Source: Diphasiastrum complanatum (lineage: Eukaryota > Streptophyta > Lycopodiopsida > Lycopodiales > Lycopodiaceae). Taken from it: a DNA stretch of 60,000 bases. The notes beneath the pieces are model-generated. The model ran no database searches and had not been told where the DNA came from. It saw nothing but the letters and a program-made list of their open reading frames with translations. Shown one piece after another: positions 1-9,975 of this stretch. Numbering within the stretch: the first letter of the stretch is position 1; the number at the start of each line of letters is the position of its first letter. Location of the stretch: positions 28,342,253-28,402,252 of the forward strand of contig CM055104.1 of the NCBI GenBank assembly GCA_029204225.1, given 5' to 3'. A program made the translations under genes and the position numbers.

Positions 1-1243
1 TGATCAAACAACTCGTCTGCTCGAGGCATAGGATATTTATTCTTAATTGTGACTTTATTGAGGGCTTTGTAATCTACGCAAAGACGCATAGACCCCTCTT
101 TCTATTTAACCAATAGGACTGGTGAGGCCCATGGTGAACTACTGGTCTGAATTTGGCCTTTCCCAAGATAATCTGTCAACTGCCTAGTTATTTCATCATC
201 CTCTGTTCGGCTGACCTGATACGGAGGTTTAGAAACAAGTGTTGTACCTGGTACTAGGTTTATTACATGATCTACCTCTCTGCTAGGTGGCAAACCATGT
301 GGCAAATCTTCAAGAAAAACATCTTTAAATTTAGACAATAAAATTTCTAATTTACAGATTTTTTGATGTATAGAACTAGAAATAGAAACTTCAAGAATAA
401 ACTGAAAGTCATATAAGAATACTTGATGGTCGTCATCTCCGATTAGCTGACAAAGCTCTGAACTGCAAACCATAGGACTGTTGGGAACATCATGCTCCCC
501 ATGCAGCTGGATCTCTCGGCCTTTATGCTGAAAGCTGAGGGTGCTCTCCTGATAATTTCTGTGGAGGGAAGGTCCTAAACTGTAGAGCCGATCTCTCCCG
601 AGAACAATATCTGTGTGATCCAGGTGCATTATCTGAAAGTTTATTTCATCTTGGTACCCCTGAATACCAAGATTCAAATTACTTACCATAGTTTTCCATA
701 TTCTAGTGAAACTATGTACCTATGCTGATTAGGTACTTATGGTAGTTTAAGCTTTTTAACCAAGGTGTAGTTGATGAGATTATGGGTTGCCCCATCATCA
801 ACCATAACTCTTACTAACTGGTTGACAACTTTCTGATGCATGCGTACTAGGTCATGCGGCCCAAAGCTAAAGGGTCTCACTAGCATTGCAGAGGTCAGCT
901 GACAACAGTGTTCATGATCTTCATGATACACTTTGATCTCGAAAGCTACCGAGTCACTGGGAAAACTTACAGTCTGAACAAGATGAACTTGTTTTTTACC
1001 TTTAGTGAAAGGCCCCTTGGGACACTATCTGACTGTGTGTCCCTTGCCCATACACACAAAGCACAAACGTTCTTGTTTGGCTTTCCCAGAATCATCTAGT
1101 TTTAAGTGCCGTGTGAGTGAATGGCGTTTCTGAGGAGCTGCACTTTTAAATTTATCTTCTTTCTTTCTTTTTAATTTTTTTTAAAAAATTGAAAGTCTTT
1201 CTGAGGAGGCTGCTCAGAAAGAGGCTGTTGTCTCGCCCTCTTC
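1..1243 (-). mobile_element. Ty3/gypsy fragment: gag end, zinc knuckle, protease, start of reverse transcriptase
   Basis: The minus strand encodes, in element order, the gag end, a CCHC knuckle (CFVCMGKGHTVR then a stop, then CPKG), a retropepsin piece with VDDGATHN (about 737-931), its second half with DIVLGRD, and the RT N-terminus (LPHGLPPSREVDHVINLVPG ... SPWASPVLLVK, 102-689). The RT reading continues past the window edge with a degenerate [17 protein letters not shown] block. The sequence is clearly the same family as the element at 25329-31037 and aligns with its 27719-28950 part. There are several frame breaks and no LTR in view. It is a dead fragment; it is useful because it keeps RT sequence that the longer element has lost. 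Confidence 0.9.
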
Positions 1244-1499
1244 ATGTGAAAAAAGTGGATCTCGAATGGATTTAAACTCCCAAAATACTTGGCTAAGATC
1301 TTTGCACAACAAGCTACAAAAGCTAGAAATGGCAAAGCATCCTAATGCTACCTTTGATACACATGAACTTGACAAAGCATTCAAGAGACAAAAGAAACTA
1401 ATAAAAGGTATTGATGGCAGCCAAAAACAACAGCATACCAGCCCTAGAACAACAGCCTACCACTTTTGGAAACCTCTTAAGATCATACACTAAAGCTTG

Positions 1500-1891
1500 A
1501 AGACAATACACAAAGCAATGCTCTCAATGGAGGAAGGAACTGTGACGATGATCTATTGATCTCTCTCAACAATACAATAAGTTTTTCCAACCCGTTCTCC
1601 ACAAATTTCATAGGTGAGAGATATGACTCTCTCTCCTCTCTCTAGAACTTAGGACCCATATTTAGGGCACCAGTAGCCTAAAATAGCCAATTTTGGCCTA
1701 TATGTCTAAATAACATGATTTTGGTGTCATTTCGAAGGTCCTGAAGTTTGAGACTTCTTCAACATGAAATATATACTGAAATAAAAGTATCTAGGCCTCT
1801 TTCACACGTGTGAAATGTTAGATCCAAAACTATGTTAGAAAATTGCCAATTTAGGCCTCAAACTAGCTAGGAAATGTTGACAATTTTCACA
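1500..1891 (-). repeat. 3' LTR-like sequence of a minus-strand element, with polypurine tract
   Basis: Read on the minus strand, a polypurine tract (GAAGAGGGAG, about 1892-1903) is followed at 1891 by TGTGAAAATTGTC, which matches the start of the copia LTR at 53646 (TGTTGAAAATTGTC) and its preceding purine tract. Inside it a perfect 16-bp palindrome, TTTCACACGTGTGAAA, lies at 1800-1815. The outer (left) border is not defined because no partner LTR or target duplication is visible, so 1500 is approximate. I infer that this is the 3' LTR of the element carrying the ORF at 1905-3203. Confidence 0.45.
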
Positions 1892-1904
1892 CTCCCTCTT
1901 CAGA

Positions 1905-3203
1905 TTAACTTGCTAGTTTTACAACACTACTTTGCTCCAACCTAAGAATGATCTCCATCATGATAATAGATCTCTTCTCAAGTGTTCTAATATGTACAAT
2001 ATGAAGTACAACATAATTGATATAGATAATAGTGTCCATATAGGATGCTTCACTATTTCTTACATCAATTTTACATAGAATGGTGAACATGATACATGTA
2101 AAAGAACATAGAATCATAATGAAAGGATTCCTCCATGTATCCACCTTTGAATTCTCTGTAAAACAGTAGCAAACAAGTTGTAAGTGAAAGTAACCAACAA
2201 GTGTTTGCATGCCTCCTCCACATTCCACTATGCCCATAGTGAATGCACCATGTATCTCCATGAATGAACCTCCATCACCACCTTGCCTTTGTAGATCTCC
2301 AATCCATGAAAGCCCTTGAGTGAATGAATGCCAAACTGATGCGTTCTCTGTTCCTTTTGAATGAGCAAAACCTGCACTTGAAATACTTGAAGTATCTCCA
2401 CAAGATTTGCATACAACCCTTGATCCTACATTGTCAACAATTTGCCAATTTGCCAACACTAGGATGCTAGATCTTAAACTTTGCTGAAAAGTAAACATAT
2501 TGACCATTTCAATATCTTTCAAGATTTGAATGAATGCATGTACTTGATCATAAGAACCAGCAATGATAACTATTCCATATCCAAGATCCAAAGGATGCAA
2601 AACTATGGAACTAGTTTCATTGAATTTTGACAATTTCAACACATTGACATGACAATGTTCATACATGAGATTAAACAAATAAGGTAGAGTAAAAGAAAAC
2701 TTCCTTGCTGCTCCAAGAACCTTACTTGAACCTTCAAGAACCTGTAAAAACAGATCCAAAATGCTTTGCCCATGTGGCCCCCCTTTGATGCTTTTGACTA
2801 GCTTCCAATTGCCACTTGCCTCTTGGTGTTGATGAAGCAATTCAAGATCAACATCTTGATCTTCCAATAAAACATCAAGGACTTTGCATTTATAAACATC
2901 TTCAGATCTGAACCTCTGAAGATACTCCCTCTCAAACACATGATTAACATCCCACAAGATCTCATCATTGCTTGATTTCAACCTTTCACTATAGTTAGTG
3001 AAAACAATGTCACCATCATAAACCAAAAGATAGATTTCTACAATTCTATCCAACATGAAGTAGAGTAGATGAAGTTGAGTATCAAACCTAATCAAACCAG
3101 CCCATTTGAGCTCAAACCAAATCTCAATGAGCTCACCAATGAGATCCTCCTTGCCTTGGAGAAATTGCCACTTGAGTTGCTCCATGTAGTCTTCTTCATC
3201 CAT
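1905..3203 (-). CDS. Long unrecognised ORF (432 codons) ending at an LTR-element polypurine tract
   Basis: One uninterrupted frame runs from ATG (MDEEDYMEQLKWQFLQGKED) to a TAA at 1905-1907. The stop lies next to a polypurine tract and LTR start, as the last ORF of a retroelement would. The last dozen residues (LEQSSVVKLAS) look like the tail of a copia RNase H, but the preceding 400 or so do not show RT, RNase H, integrase, protease or gag motifs that I recognise. The N-terminal half is acidic and leucine/valine-rich (for example LLEDQDVDLELLHQHQE); there is a CKSCGD pair of cysteines around residue 265 and hydrophobic stretches near the C-terminus (MILCSFTCIMFTIL). It could be an extra ORF of a non-autonomous element, a captured host cDNA, or chance in an AT-rich tract; the length argues against pure chance. 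Function unknown. Confidence 0.4.
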   Translation of the reverse strand: MDEEDYMEQLKWQFLQGKEDLIGELIEIWFELKWAGLIRFDTQLHLLYFMLDRIVEIYLLVYDGDIVFTNYSERLKSSNDEILWDVNHVFEREYLQRFRSEDVYKCKVLDVLLEDQDVDLELLHQHQEASGNWKLVKSIKGGPHGQSILDLFLQVLEGSSKVLGAARKFSFTLPYLFNLMYEHCHVNVLKLSKFNETSSIVLHPLDLGYGIVIIAGSYDQVHAFIQILKDIEMVNMFTFQQSLRSSILVLANWQIVDNVGSRVVCKSCGDTSSISSAGFAHSKGTENASVWHSFTQGLSWIGDLQRQGGDGGSFMEIHGAFTMGIVECGGGMQTLVGYFHLQLVCYCFTENSKVDTWRNPFIMILCSFTCIMFTILCKIDVRNSEASYMDTIIYINYVVLHIVHIRTLEKRSIIMMEIILRLEQSSVVKLAS

Positions 3204-3208
3204 GTAAT

Positions 3209-4404
3209 CTATGTTAATTTGGCTATTTCATAACTGTCTTGTAGGGGGCAGATGGAAGCTCCAGGTAAAGATAAGGAGGGTTCATTAATATTCTTCTGAC
3301 TTTTAGCAGAAGGAATGGCCTTATTACGATCTGTTGCCATGGTTTTAGGACGGGACTTGGGTCTGGTGGGAGAGGATTCAGAAACATTGTGTGTTTTTTT
3401 TTTTTTTTTTTGGATGAGGGGCAGATATCGTGGCCTCAACATTTTCAGTTATTGGTCACTGACCAATGGCGGAAGCAAGCTTGCGAGGTCCCATAGATAT
3501 TGACTTCGAACTCCGTAATGAATAGACTGGATGTTTGCCCTCAGCAATTGCAGCTAGCACCACTTTTAAGCATTGCTTCATGCTATGGACAAAAACAAAA
3601 AACACATAAAAAGTTTAATTAGCAAAGGAGTTTATATTGGCTATGCTCGACATAGGAATACTCAATTCTAAAAAGAGATTTTCTACTTTTGTGCGGAATT
3701 TTATATTTAGTTAAACACTATGCTAAGAATAACACACTTGTTAATGTATGTTAGTAAAAATATGTTTTATAATTAAATACCAAAGTAACAAGAGCTTTAT
3801 CAAAATATATTTTGATGGCAAAATCAAATCTTTATCATAGTCTCGTTCAGAATGAAGATAGAACGAGACTTATCCATCTCTTTTACAATGACGTTCACAA
3901 AACCCTCATCCTTATTTTCATATGGTTAATTAGCAAGCAGTTTTTCTTGAATGTGAGATTGTGAGTCCCCCCTACCATACTTCTCTGCTACATGAATAAA
4001 AAACTCAGAGAGCTTCGTGTTGTTGACTCCTTTGGTGAAGTAGTACATGAATTTCTTTTTGTCTTTCAAAGGGATATCTTGAGGTTTACTCAAGATTTTG
4101 AAAGAAATCCTTGACATTTCGTAAATTAGCACAATGAGAAGACAATCTGCAGAGAGAAAGATTTTTTAAGAAAATTTCAGACATTACCTTACTAAAATTA
4201 CTAAAAAGTTTAAAAGGATAAGTGGTTTTTAACTAAAATCTCTAAGAATTATAAATAAATTAAGCAATTTCTATATATTTTAATTGAAAATTCTCATAAT
4301 TTACAAGCTTTTGAAACCTTGGAAAAGCATATATTATTAATAAAATGTCTCACAATTTTTACTTTTATCAAGCTGAGGCTTGCAACAAGGGAGAAATATG
4401 AGTA
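3209..4404. other. Gene-free stretch
   Basis: A short minus-strand frame at 3209-3442 (MATDRNKAIPSAKSQKN...) ends six bases before the 432-codon ORF but in a different frame, and it encodes a run of lysines from a T18 tract at 3394-3411. A single copy of the foldback-region palindrome with two changes is at 3641-3655. I see no other gene. Confidence 0.4.
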
Positions 4405-4835
4405 ATGTTCTATGCTCAGCATAGCATGTGAAGCACGTTCTATGCTGAGCATAGCCATCGAAAAATGTCCCGCCGTAGTTGCTATGCTCAACATAGCCAC
4501 TGCTCTCGCCATCACCCTCATCGGCTATGATGAGCATAGGTGAAATCCAGGGGCCACTTCGACTTACTATGCAAGTCCAGAGGTAGTTGCTATGCTCAGC
4601 ATAGCAAGTCGAGGTGGCCCCTGGCTTTCACCTATGCTCAACATAGCGGGCGAGGGCGAGGGCGATGGTGAGCAGTGGCTATCGCAAGTCGAGGTGGCCC
4701 TTGGCTTTCACCTATGCTCAGCATAGCGGGCGAGGGCGATGGCGAGCAGTGGCTATGCTGAGCATAGAAACTACGTCGAGACTTTCTTCGACGGCTATTC
4801 TCAACATAGAACATGCTTCACATCCTATGACCACT
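4405..4835. repeat. Large foldback (inverted repeat) with internal duplication
   Basis: The left arm, about 4405-4571, is the reverse complement of the right arm, about 4598-4835. For example AGTCGA(A/G)GTGGCCCCTGG lies in opposite orientations around a short loop near 4572-4590. Further out, TGTGAAGCACGTTCTATG on the left pairs with the reverse of 4800-4835. The right arm is longer because the block around 4598-4683 is partly repeated at 4684-4740. Such a molecule could form a hairpin of roughly 165 bp per arm. It may be a foldback/MITE-type element or a hairpin small-RNA source; no transposase is linked to it. Confidence 0.75.
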
Positions 4836-5121
4836 CAGGAATGAAAAACATCCTATGCTGAGCATAGGTGAGAGGAGAGGACCCAAGAGTCCACCTATGC
4901 TCAACATAGGTCACATATGTGATATGAAGCAAAACTTCACGATGACATGCTATGCTGAGCATAGGTGAGCACTCAGTACCCAAAGACAACCTATGCTGAG
5001 CATAGGTGAGAGGAGAGGACCCGTGAGGCCACCTAAGGTCACCTACGTGATAAGAAGCAAAACTTTAATGGAAACTAGATACTTAGTAGTTGCAATACTA
5101 TGTTGCCCATGCTAAGCATAG
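4410..5121. repeat. Array of 15-bp palindromes CTATGCT-N-AGCATAG at about 42-bp spacing
   Basis: Fourteen copies, exact or with one or two changes, start at 4410, 4440, 4482, 4525, 4590, 4632, 4712, 4753, 4795, 4853, 4895, 4950, 4991 and 5107. Outliers are at 3641 and 5649. Each is a perfect or near-perfect inverted repeat around a central base. Seven of the thirteen gaps are 41-43 bp. The array spans the foldback and continues beyond it, so the palindrome is a unit smaller than the foldback. Confidence 0.9.
4852..5072. repeat. Direct repeat of about 85-95 bp with palindromes
   Basis: The segment from 4852 (palindrome, GTGAGAGGAGAGGACCC, then GATATGAAGCAAAACTT) recurs from 4990 with the same order of words (palindrome, GTGAGAGGAGAGGACCC, GATAAGAAGCAAAACTT). 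The second copy has lost its internal palindrome. This is a tandem-like amplification next to the foldback. Confidence 0.75.
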
Positions 5122-5966
5122 AAAAGAGTTCAAAGCATAACAAAGATGAAAGGAATATGACCTTAAGGAAATGTGTGAAAAGATATGCAGATAACTATAG
5201 AAAATCGTGATTTTGTCATAGTGTTAGCTCTGACAACATGTGTGTTTGTAAATTCGCAAATGAAGTGAGTTGTGCTCTGACTAGGGTCCTTACGTTTTTT
5301 TTTTCCCAAGACTCCCGCCTCACGCCGCATCACGACGACCTCGAGCATGCACCGGGACCGTGCTTTCATGCCTCAACTAGCAGATGTTGAACCCTAAACC
5401 TAATCTACACCTAACCCTAGGTCGAACTTAATCCTAAGGATGCGTCCCTACAGTATTTAAGGCATGGCCGTTAACGATTCCAATTAACCATTTACTTTTT
5501 AGACTTGTTGTTTTTCTACATTTAGTTGTTTTTTTTGTTCAGCTCTATTGAGATTCGCATAGCTTTTTATTTGTTCTATGACCAGCACAGGATAATGTTA
5601 AATTTGTGAATTACATTTAGTTTTATGTGTCAACTATTTCTTTTGGTTCTATGCTTAGCATAAGTCTATAGTTAGAATTTTTTTTAAGGTTACTATGCCA
5701 ACTAGTTCTACCTCTTTCATTCCAGTAGTTGTAACTCATTACATAACATGAAGTGCATCATCTTCCAATGAAAGCTTTTTTTATAAAGCCACTTCTGATT
5801 CTCATCATGTTTCTGTAAATGATATGGCATCATCATCATTTACCCGTTTATCTTCTGAAATTTTTCATGTGAGTACTTTTCAAAAAATGACACCTATAAC
5901 TCAACTTGTGTCAAATGTTTCTATCTCATCTTTCTCTTCAGATATAGGCTTTGCACAATTAGAACA
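5122..5966. other. Gene-free stretch upstream of a decayed ORF
   Basis: No gene is recognised. A copy of the palindrome with one change is at 5649-5663. An open frame from 5695 (ATGCCAACTAG...) rich in Ser/Thr runs towards the next feature with stops and may be its lost N-terminal part. Confidence 0.35.
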
Positions 5967-7111
5967 TTGTTCTTTTGTTGCTTTTCTAAGAGGTTGAGAT
6001 GCAAGAAGGCATTTTCTTTATCAGTGTTTCAAAACATTGTCAAGGAATCGTATGTGCCAAAGCCAAACGTGTCATTAATCAAACACACATATGATTTTTG
6101 TGATTATATTAAGCTGTCGAATGAAACAGAGCAATGCGTAGCTAATATTAACGATATTAGCTTCCAGCATCAGTTTAAAATCAAATGTAATAAATCATGC
6201 ATGATATTATTATGGGGCAAACAATTTTCAAATTCACTTTCATGGCTACCTCTTGAAGGAATTCGATTTTGGCTTAACATTCCATCGAATCAACTCAAGC
6301 TTGATGTGTTGTCTCCCTTGAAGTCCATGCTAGAAAAACAAAAGGTGCAAAGAGAACATCGTGAGGTTGATTCATTTGCCTCATTAATTTTTTTGGAATC
6401 AAGTATTCAAGCAGCTTATCAATTTTTTGATGAGTTTGATCAGCATTGGTGGATGGACTTTTTCGAGGAACAAGAAATCAATTTGCTCAATCTCGAACAT
6501 GCATCAACAATTGAGGAATTTCATTGGCCTCATAAATTAGGAACTTCAACAACAATTGTCGAACCTTCAAATCTTTCTCGAGATAATGATTTCTTGCAGC
6601 TTGTGCAAGGTGAGGAACATGAAATTTATGTGAGCTCAAGGAAGAATAGGCAAAGTGTAAAAGCTACAAAAATGAAATGGCGTGGTGATTTGAATGAAAT
6701 CCAAATTGGAAGCCATGTTGCACTTCGAGCTTCAAAAAACAATGAAGGACATCCATTTTGGATTTACAAAGTACTTGGTTTTATTCAAAATAGCATAGAA
6801 TTAGCAAACAAACCCGAAGGACAAGAGAAAGAGATTGCCAAAAAAATCAACCAAGAGTCGATAATTTGAATTTACAGGATGTAGATGTTTTGGTGTTTAA
6901 TTTGAGTTAACAATAACCAATCATCTACGAAAGTCAACTATATCTATATTGTTGGATATGAAAAAACCATCATCCTCCACTCATCATCAACAGAGAAAAG
7001 TTGACTTACAAGGTTTCTTGTCAACGTTGGATGTGGATTCTAAGGAAGATATGCCAGTTGACCCTGATGAAGAAGACGAGTCTTCCACTTCATCAGCTGA
7101 AAACGAGTGTT
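5967..7111 (+). pseudogene. Decayed protein-coding sequence, probably of a transposon
   Basis: An open frame of 300 codons (5967-6869) begins at an internal Met. Its C-terminal part reads IQIGSHVALRASKNNEGHPF followed by WIYKVLGF, resembling the small chromo/BAH-like tail (G.fVAlr....PFWi.KVl) found at the end of several plant and animal transposon-encoded proteins. After a stop and frame changes the tail continues as DVDVLVFNLS, a degraded stretch, and an acidic end (DSKEDMPVDPDEEDESSTSS, stop near 7109). Upstream, EQCVANINDISFQHQFKIKC and the Glu-rich centre are not recognised by me. I infer a broken transposon gene; the family is not certain. Confidence 0.45.
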
Positions 7112-7319
7112 GAAAATATGTCAAGTTCTGAATTGAGAGGCAATAAGTGAAAATTCCTTAGAAAATGTACTTTAAAAAAGAGAATATGCAAATATAATTA
7201 AAGTTGTTTTGTATTTCAATGGGATTTTGAGTTTAAAAAATCATTTGTTCTCTTGAAATGTTATTTCATTTGTAATTATAATGGTCTTATGAAGTTTGCA
7301 AAAAACATGTGATCTTTAT

Positions 7320-7965
7320 GGAAATAGATCTATGGCCTATAGTGGTGGGAAAAATTGAACTTGATGGAAGTGATGTCACTAAAGTTTGGATTAGAGTAGG
7401 ATAATAAAGTTAGAGCAATTATTTAATTGAGATTATTTGATAATTTGGTTCTTTAATGAGTAAATTTATGACTTCTAAAGTGATGTGGGATGCATTGATT
7501 GATTTGTTTGAACGTAAAAATATGGCTAATAGATTGTACATAGAGGAATTTAATGCAATTGAAGATGGTTGAAAATAATTTCATAACGACTCATATTATA
7601 TCAATTCAAGCTATTATTGATCAATTAACCCTAATCAAAGTCAAAACTACCTTGGAAGTTTACCACCTTCCTATGATTATTATACTTCCATTATTTATAG
7701 TCTTGTAGGCTTGAGTGTCACAGGTGTTTCGACATTGCTCATTCAGGAGGAATTACAAAGAGGTTAAAAAAAGGATATTGCTTCAAATGATGCTACTTTG
7801 TTTACTAAAAATAAGAGTTAGCATAAATTTTTAAAAAAATAAATCAGTAAATAAGGATGACCAAGGTAAAGCTAAGGACTTAAAAGATGAAATGCACTTA
7901 TTGTAGTAAGCTTGGTTATTGGTGGAGGGTTTGCATATCTTAAGGCAACCCTAAGCATAGTTAAT
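7320..7965 (+). pseudogene. Copia gag relic (UBN2/DUF4219 type) with decayed zinc knuckle
   Basis: Fragments in shifting frames read SLMSKFMTSKVMWDALIDLF and FERKNMANRLYIEEFNAIEDG, then PSYDYYTSIIYSLVGLSVTG, the order seen in copia gag. A knuckle, CTYCSKLGYWWRVC, near 7890 has the CCHC spacing but Tyr replaces His. Many stops interrupt it. Confidence 0.7.
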
Positions 7966-7999
7966 ACGTGAGAGAGATTAAATTGGCACTTTGTGTGTG

Positions 8000-8270
8000 T
8001 AAGTCCACCAACCCGATGATGACATAGTTATTTGATTAGTTAAAAGTTAATAAAAGGACTTTAAGTCTTTTTGCGGAGTTAAATGTCGCAAGGCCTAATA
8101 GTCAAGGTAGTGAATAAAAATGGCTCCCCCCAAAATTGGAATTTTAAATAATATGGGAGGTGGAGATTGGCCAATAGGATTTGAGGACAAAGCCCTAAAA
8201 TCCACTATATAGAGTGGTGCTTTGTAATTCATTTCTTACATTCAATTGAGCATTCATGTTCATTTCAATA
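8000..8270 (+). repeat. LTR-like sequence after the gag relic
   Basis: AGTTAATAAAAGGACTTTAAG, a TATA-like CACTATATAGAG near 8202 and AATAAAAG at 8268 are arranged as in a copia LTR (U3, TATA, polyadenylation signal). Borders and target duplication are not visible, so this is a likely but undefined LTR. Confidence 0.4.
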
Positions 8271-8413
8271 AAAGCAGGTGCCAAACCTCTTACGAATTGA
8301 AATCGAATGTCCTTGCTCTTCTTCTTCCTTTCTCCATCTCTCATGCTTTATTTGGATTTTGCTATTCGTTGGATTTGCTAATTGTTGGGATTGATATTTG
8401 TTATAATTTTTGT

Positions 8414-8437
8414 GAGAGAGAGAGAGAGAGAGAGAGA
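8414..8437. repeat. (GA)12 microsatellite
   Basis: Perfect GA dinucleotide run. Confidence 0.97.
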
Positions 8438-8947
8438 AGTAAGTTTTATCTTCATTTGATTAGTGTTAATGGATCATAGTGTTAATGGTTAGTGTTAGAT
8501 GTGGATCATATGTATGTGTTTGATTATGAACTATGCTATCGCTCTCATGGGAACGAATCTTCGCATGACAACATGTTAATCCTCTTCATCTCCTTTGATG
8601 GTTGATGTGCTTGGATCTAGGGTTGAAGGTGGATAAGAAATACCCGCTACAGTTATGTTGCTACTAAATTCTAGAAGATGGAAGTTTAATAGGGCAATCT
8701 TCATCAAATGATGAAATTAACTTAAGTTGATGAAGAAGCTACTTTTTAGATGTTTATTAAAAATAACATCATCCCTAATGTAAACTTGATAGAATCTTGG
8801 TTGTATAAACGAGCATGATATATTTACAGGGTAGGACAATTGACTACAATTGACTTTCATCATTGTATGTAACCATGCAAATGCATAGATCTTGAAGTAC
8901 ACAAGATGAGGAGGTATAAATCATGTAGTGAAAGTGTGTAGATAAAT

Positions 8948-8949
<2 letters not shown>

Positions 8950-9005
<56 letters not shown>
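8950..9005. repeat. (TC)28 microsatellite
   Basis: Perfect TC dinucleotide run of 56 bp. Confidence 0.97.
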
Positions 9006-9007
<2 letters not shown>

Positions 9008-9270
9008 GGACTCTATTTTATGCACATTCTACTATAATGGTTTCATGTGTTTTTGTTGGAAGTATTTGTCTATTCTAAACTGAGTTCATGAAAGTGCCTC
9101 AAAGTGTTTTACTAAGTTGGAAGGCCCCCCTAAAGAAAAAAGTTCTTTTTACAAAAAACGGTGGAAAAATTGTAAATCTTTTGATGGCCAAGATTTATGC
9201 ACATTATGGGGATTCAATCTAACAATGAGCAGTTACTTGCACTCAATGCACCTAAGTGTTCTCTGGTTTC

Positions 9271-9279
9271 TATAAATAA
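9271..9279 (+). promoter_or_regulatory. TATA-box-like sequence with CT-rich leader
   Basis: TATAAATAA is followed within 30-90 bp by a pyrimidine-rich stretch (CTTCCTGCTTTCTCTCTTTC), the usual look of a plant TATA promoter or of an LTR U3/R junction. No coding exon downstream is convincing, so an LTR origin is as likely as a gene promoter. Confidence 0.25.
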
Positions 9280-9850
9280 GGAGATTACACAACCCTATTT
9301 TTACTCTTCCTGCTTTCTCTCTTTCTCTCTCGATCTATCTCGCACCTCTTCGCTTTGCTGCGACCGTTTCTAGATCGAACAAGGAGAGACTTGTATTATG
9401 CTTTACGGAAGAGTAGTCATGAAGGAAAGCGATAGTAAATAAGGTATGATTTCTAATATATGTTCAACTCTACAATCGCTGGGCATATGTGCTTGTAGTG
9501 AACTACTCACAGATATATGATTTTGATTGATTTAGTGCGTTGGGTTTCAAATACAACTCCCATGATTGGGCGCTGCATCAACCTCACACCTGATCACTCG
9601 CTGAGGTATGATACCCTACAAAACTTTGATAATAGCATTTCTGGACAACGAATACTTCTGTAGTAGGAAAGCGTTGATGAATATGTTGGTTGAAAAAGGG
9701 TTTGTGAAACTATGGGCTGTTGGCTAGCGCATTGGATTGCGTTTTTACGTGCTTTTCTGAACACTATCAACTCTGATTTTTTTATAGATACTCGCGCCTC
9801 TCTAATTGACAGGCTGCGGCCTACCAAACCGCGTTGAAGAAGTAGTATAC

Positions 9851-9975
9851 TGCATGATTACTGATAGTAATAAGCACCTCATGCATGCATAGCGTTCTTA
9901 CGTTCTGTTTGTTTGCATGATTATTGATTGTGATGATCACCTTATGCAAGCATGAAGTTTGTGATCCTAATACTT
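9851..9975. repeat. Imperfect tandem duplication, about 63-bp period
   Basis: TGCATGATTACTGATAGTAA at 9851 and TGCATGATTATTGATTGTGA at 9914 start two similar blocks, both continuing with a CACCT(C/T)ATGCA word. Confidence 0.6.

Noticed and set aside
3394-3411. Poly(A) tail of a retrogene or LINE on the minus strand
   Set aside because: A single T18 tract with no target duplication and no upstream LINE or cDNA-like sequence that I can recognise.
4410-5121. CRISPR-like array (short repeats with regular spacers)
   Set aside because: The sequence is a plant nuclear genome; the repeats are palindromes at mixed spacing within a foldback, and no Cas genes are present.
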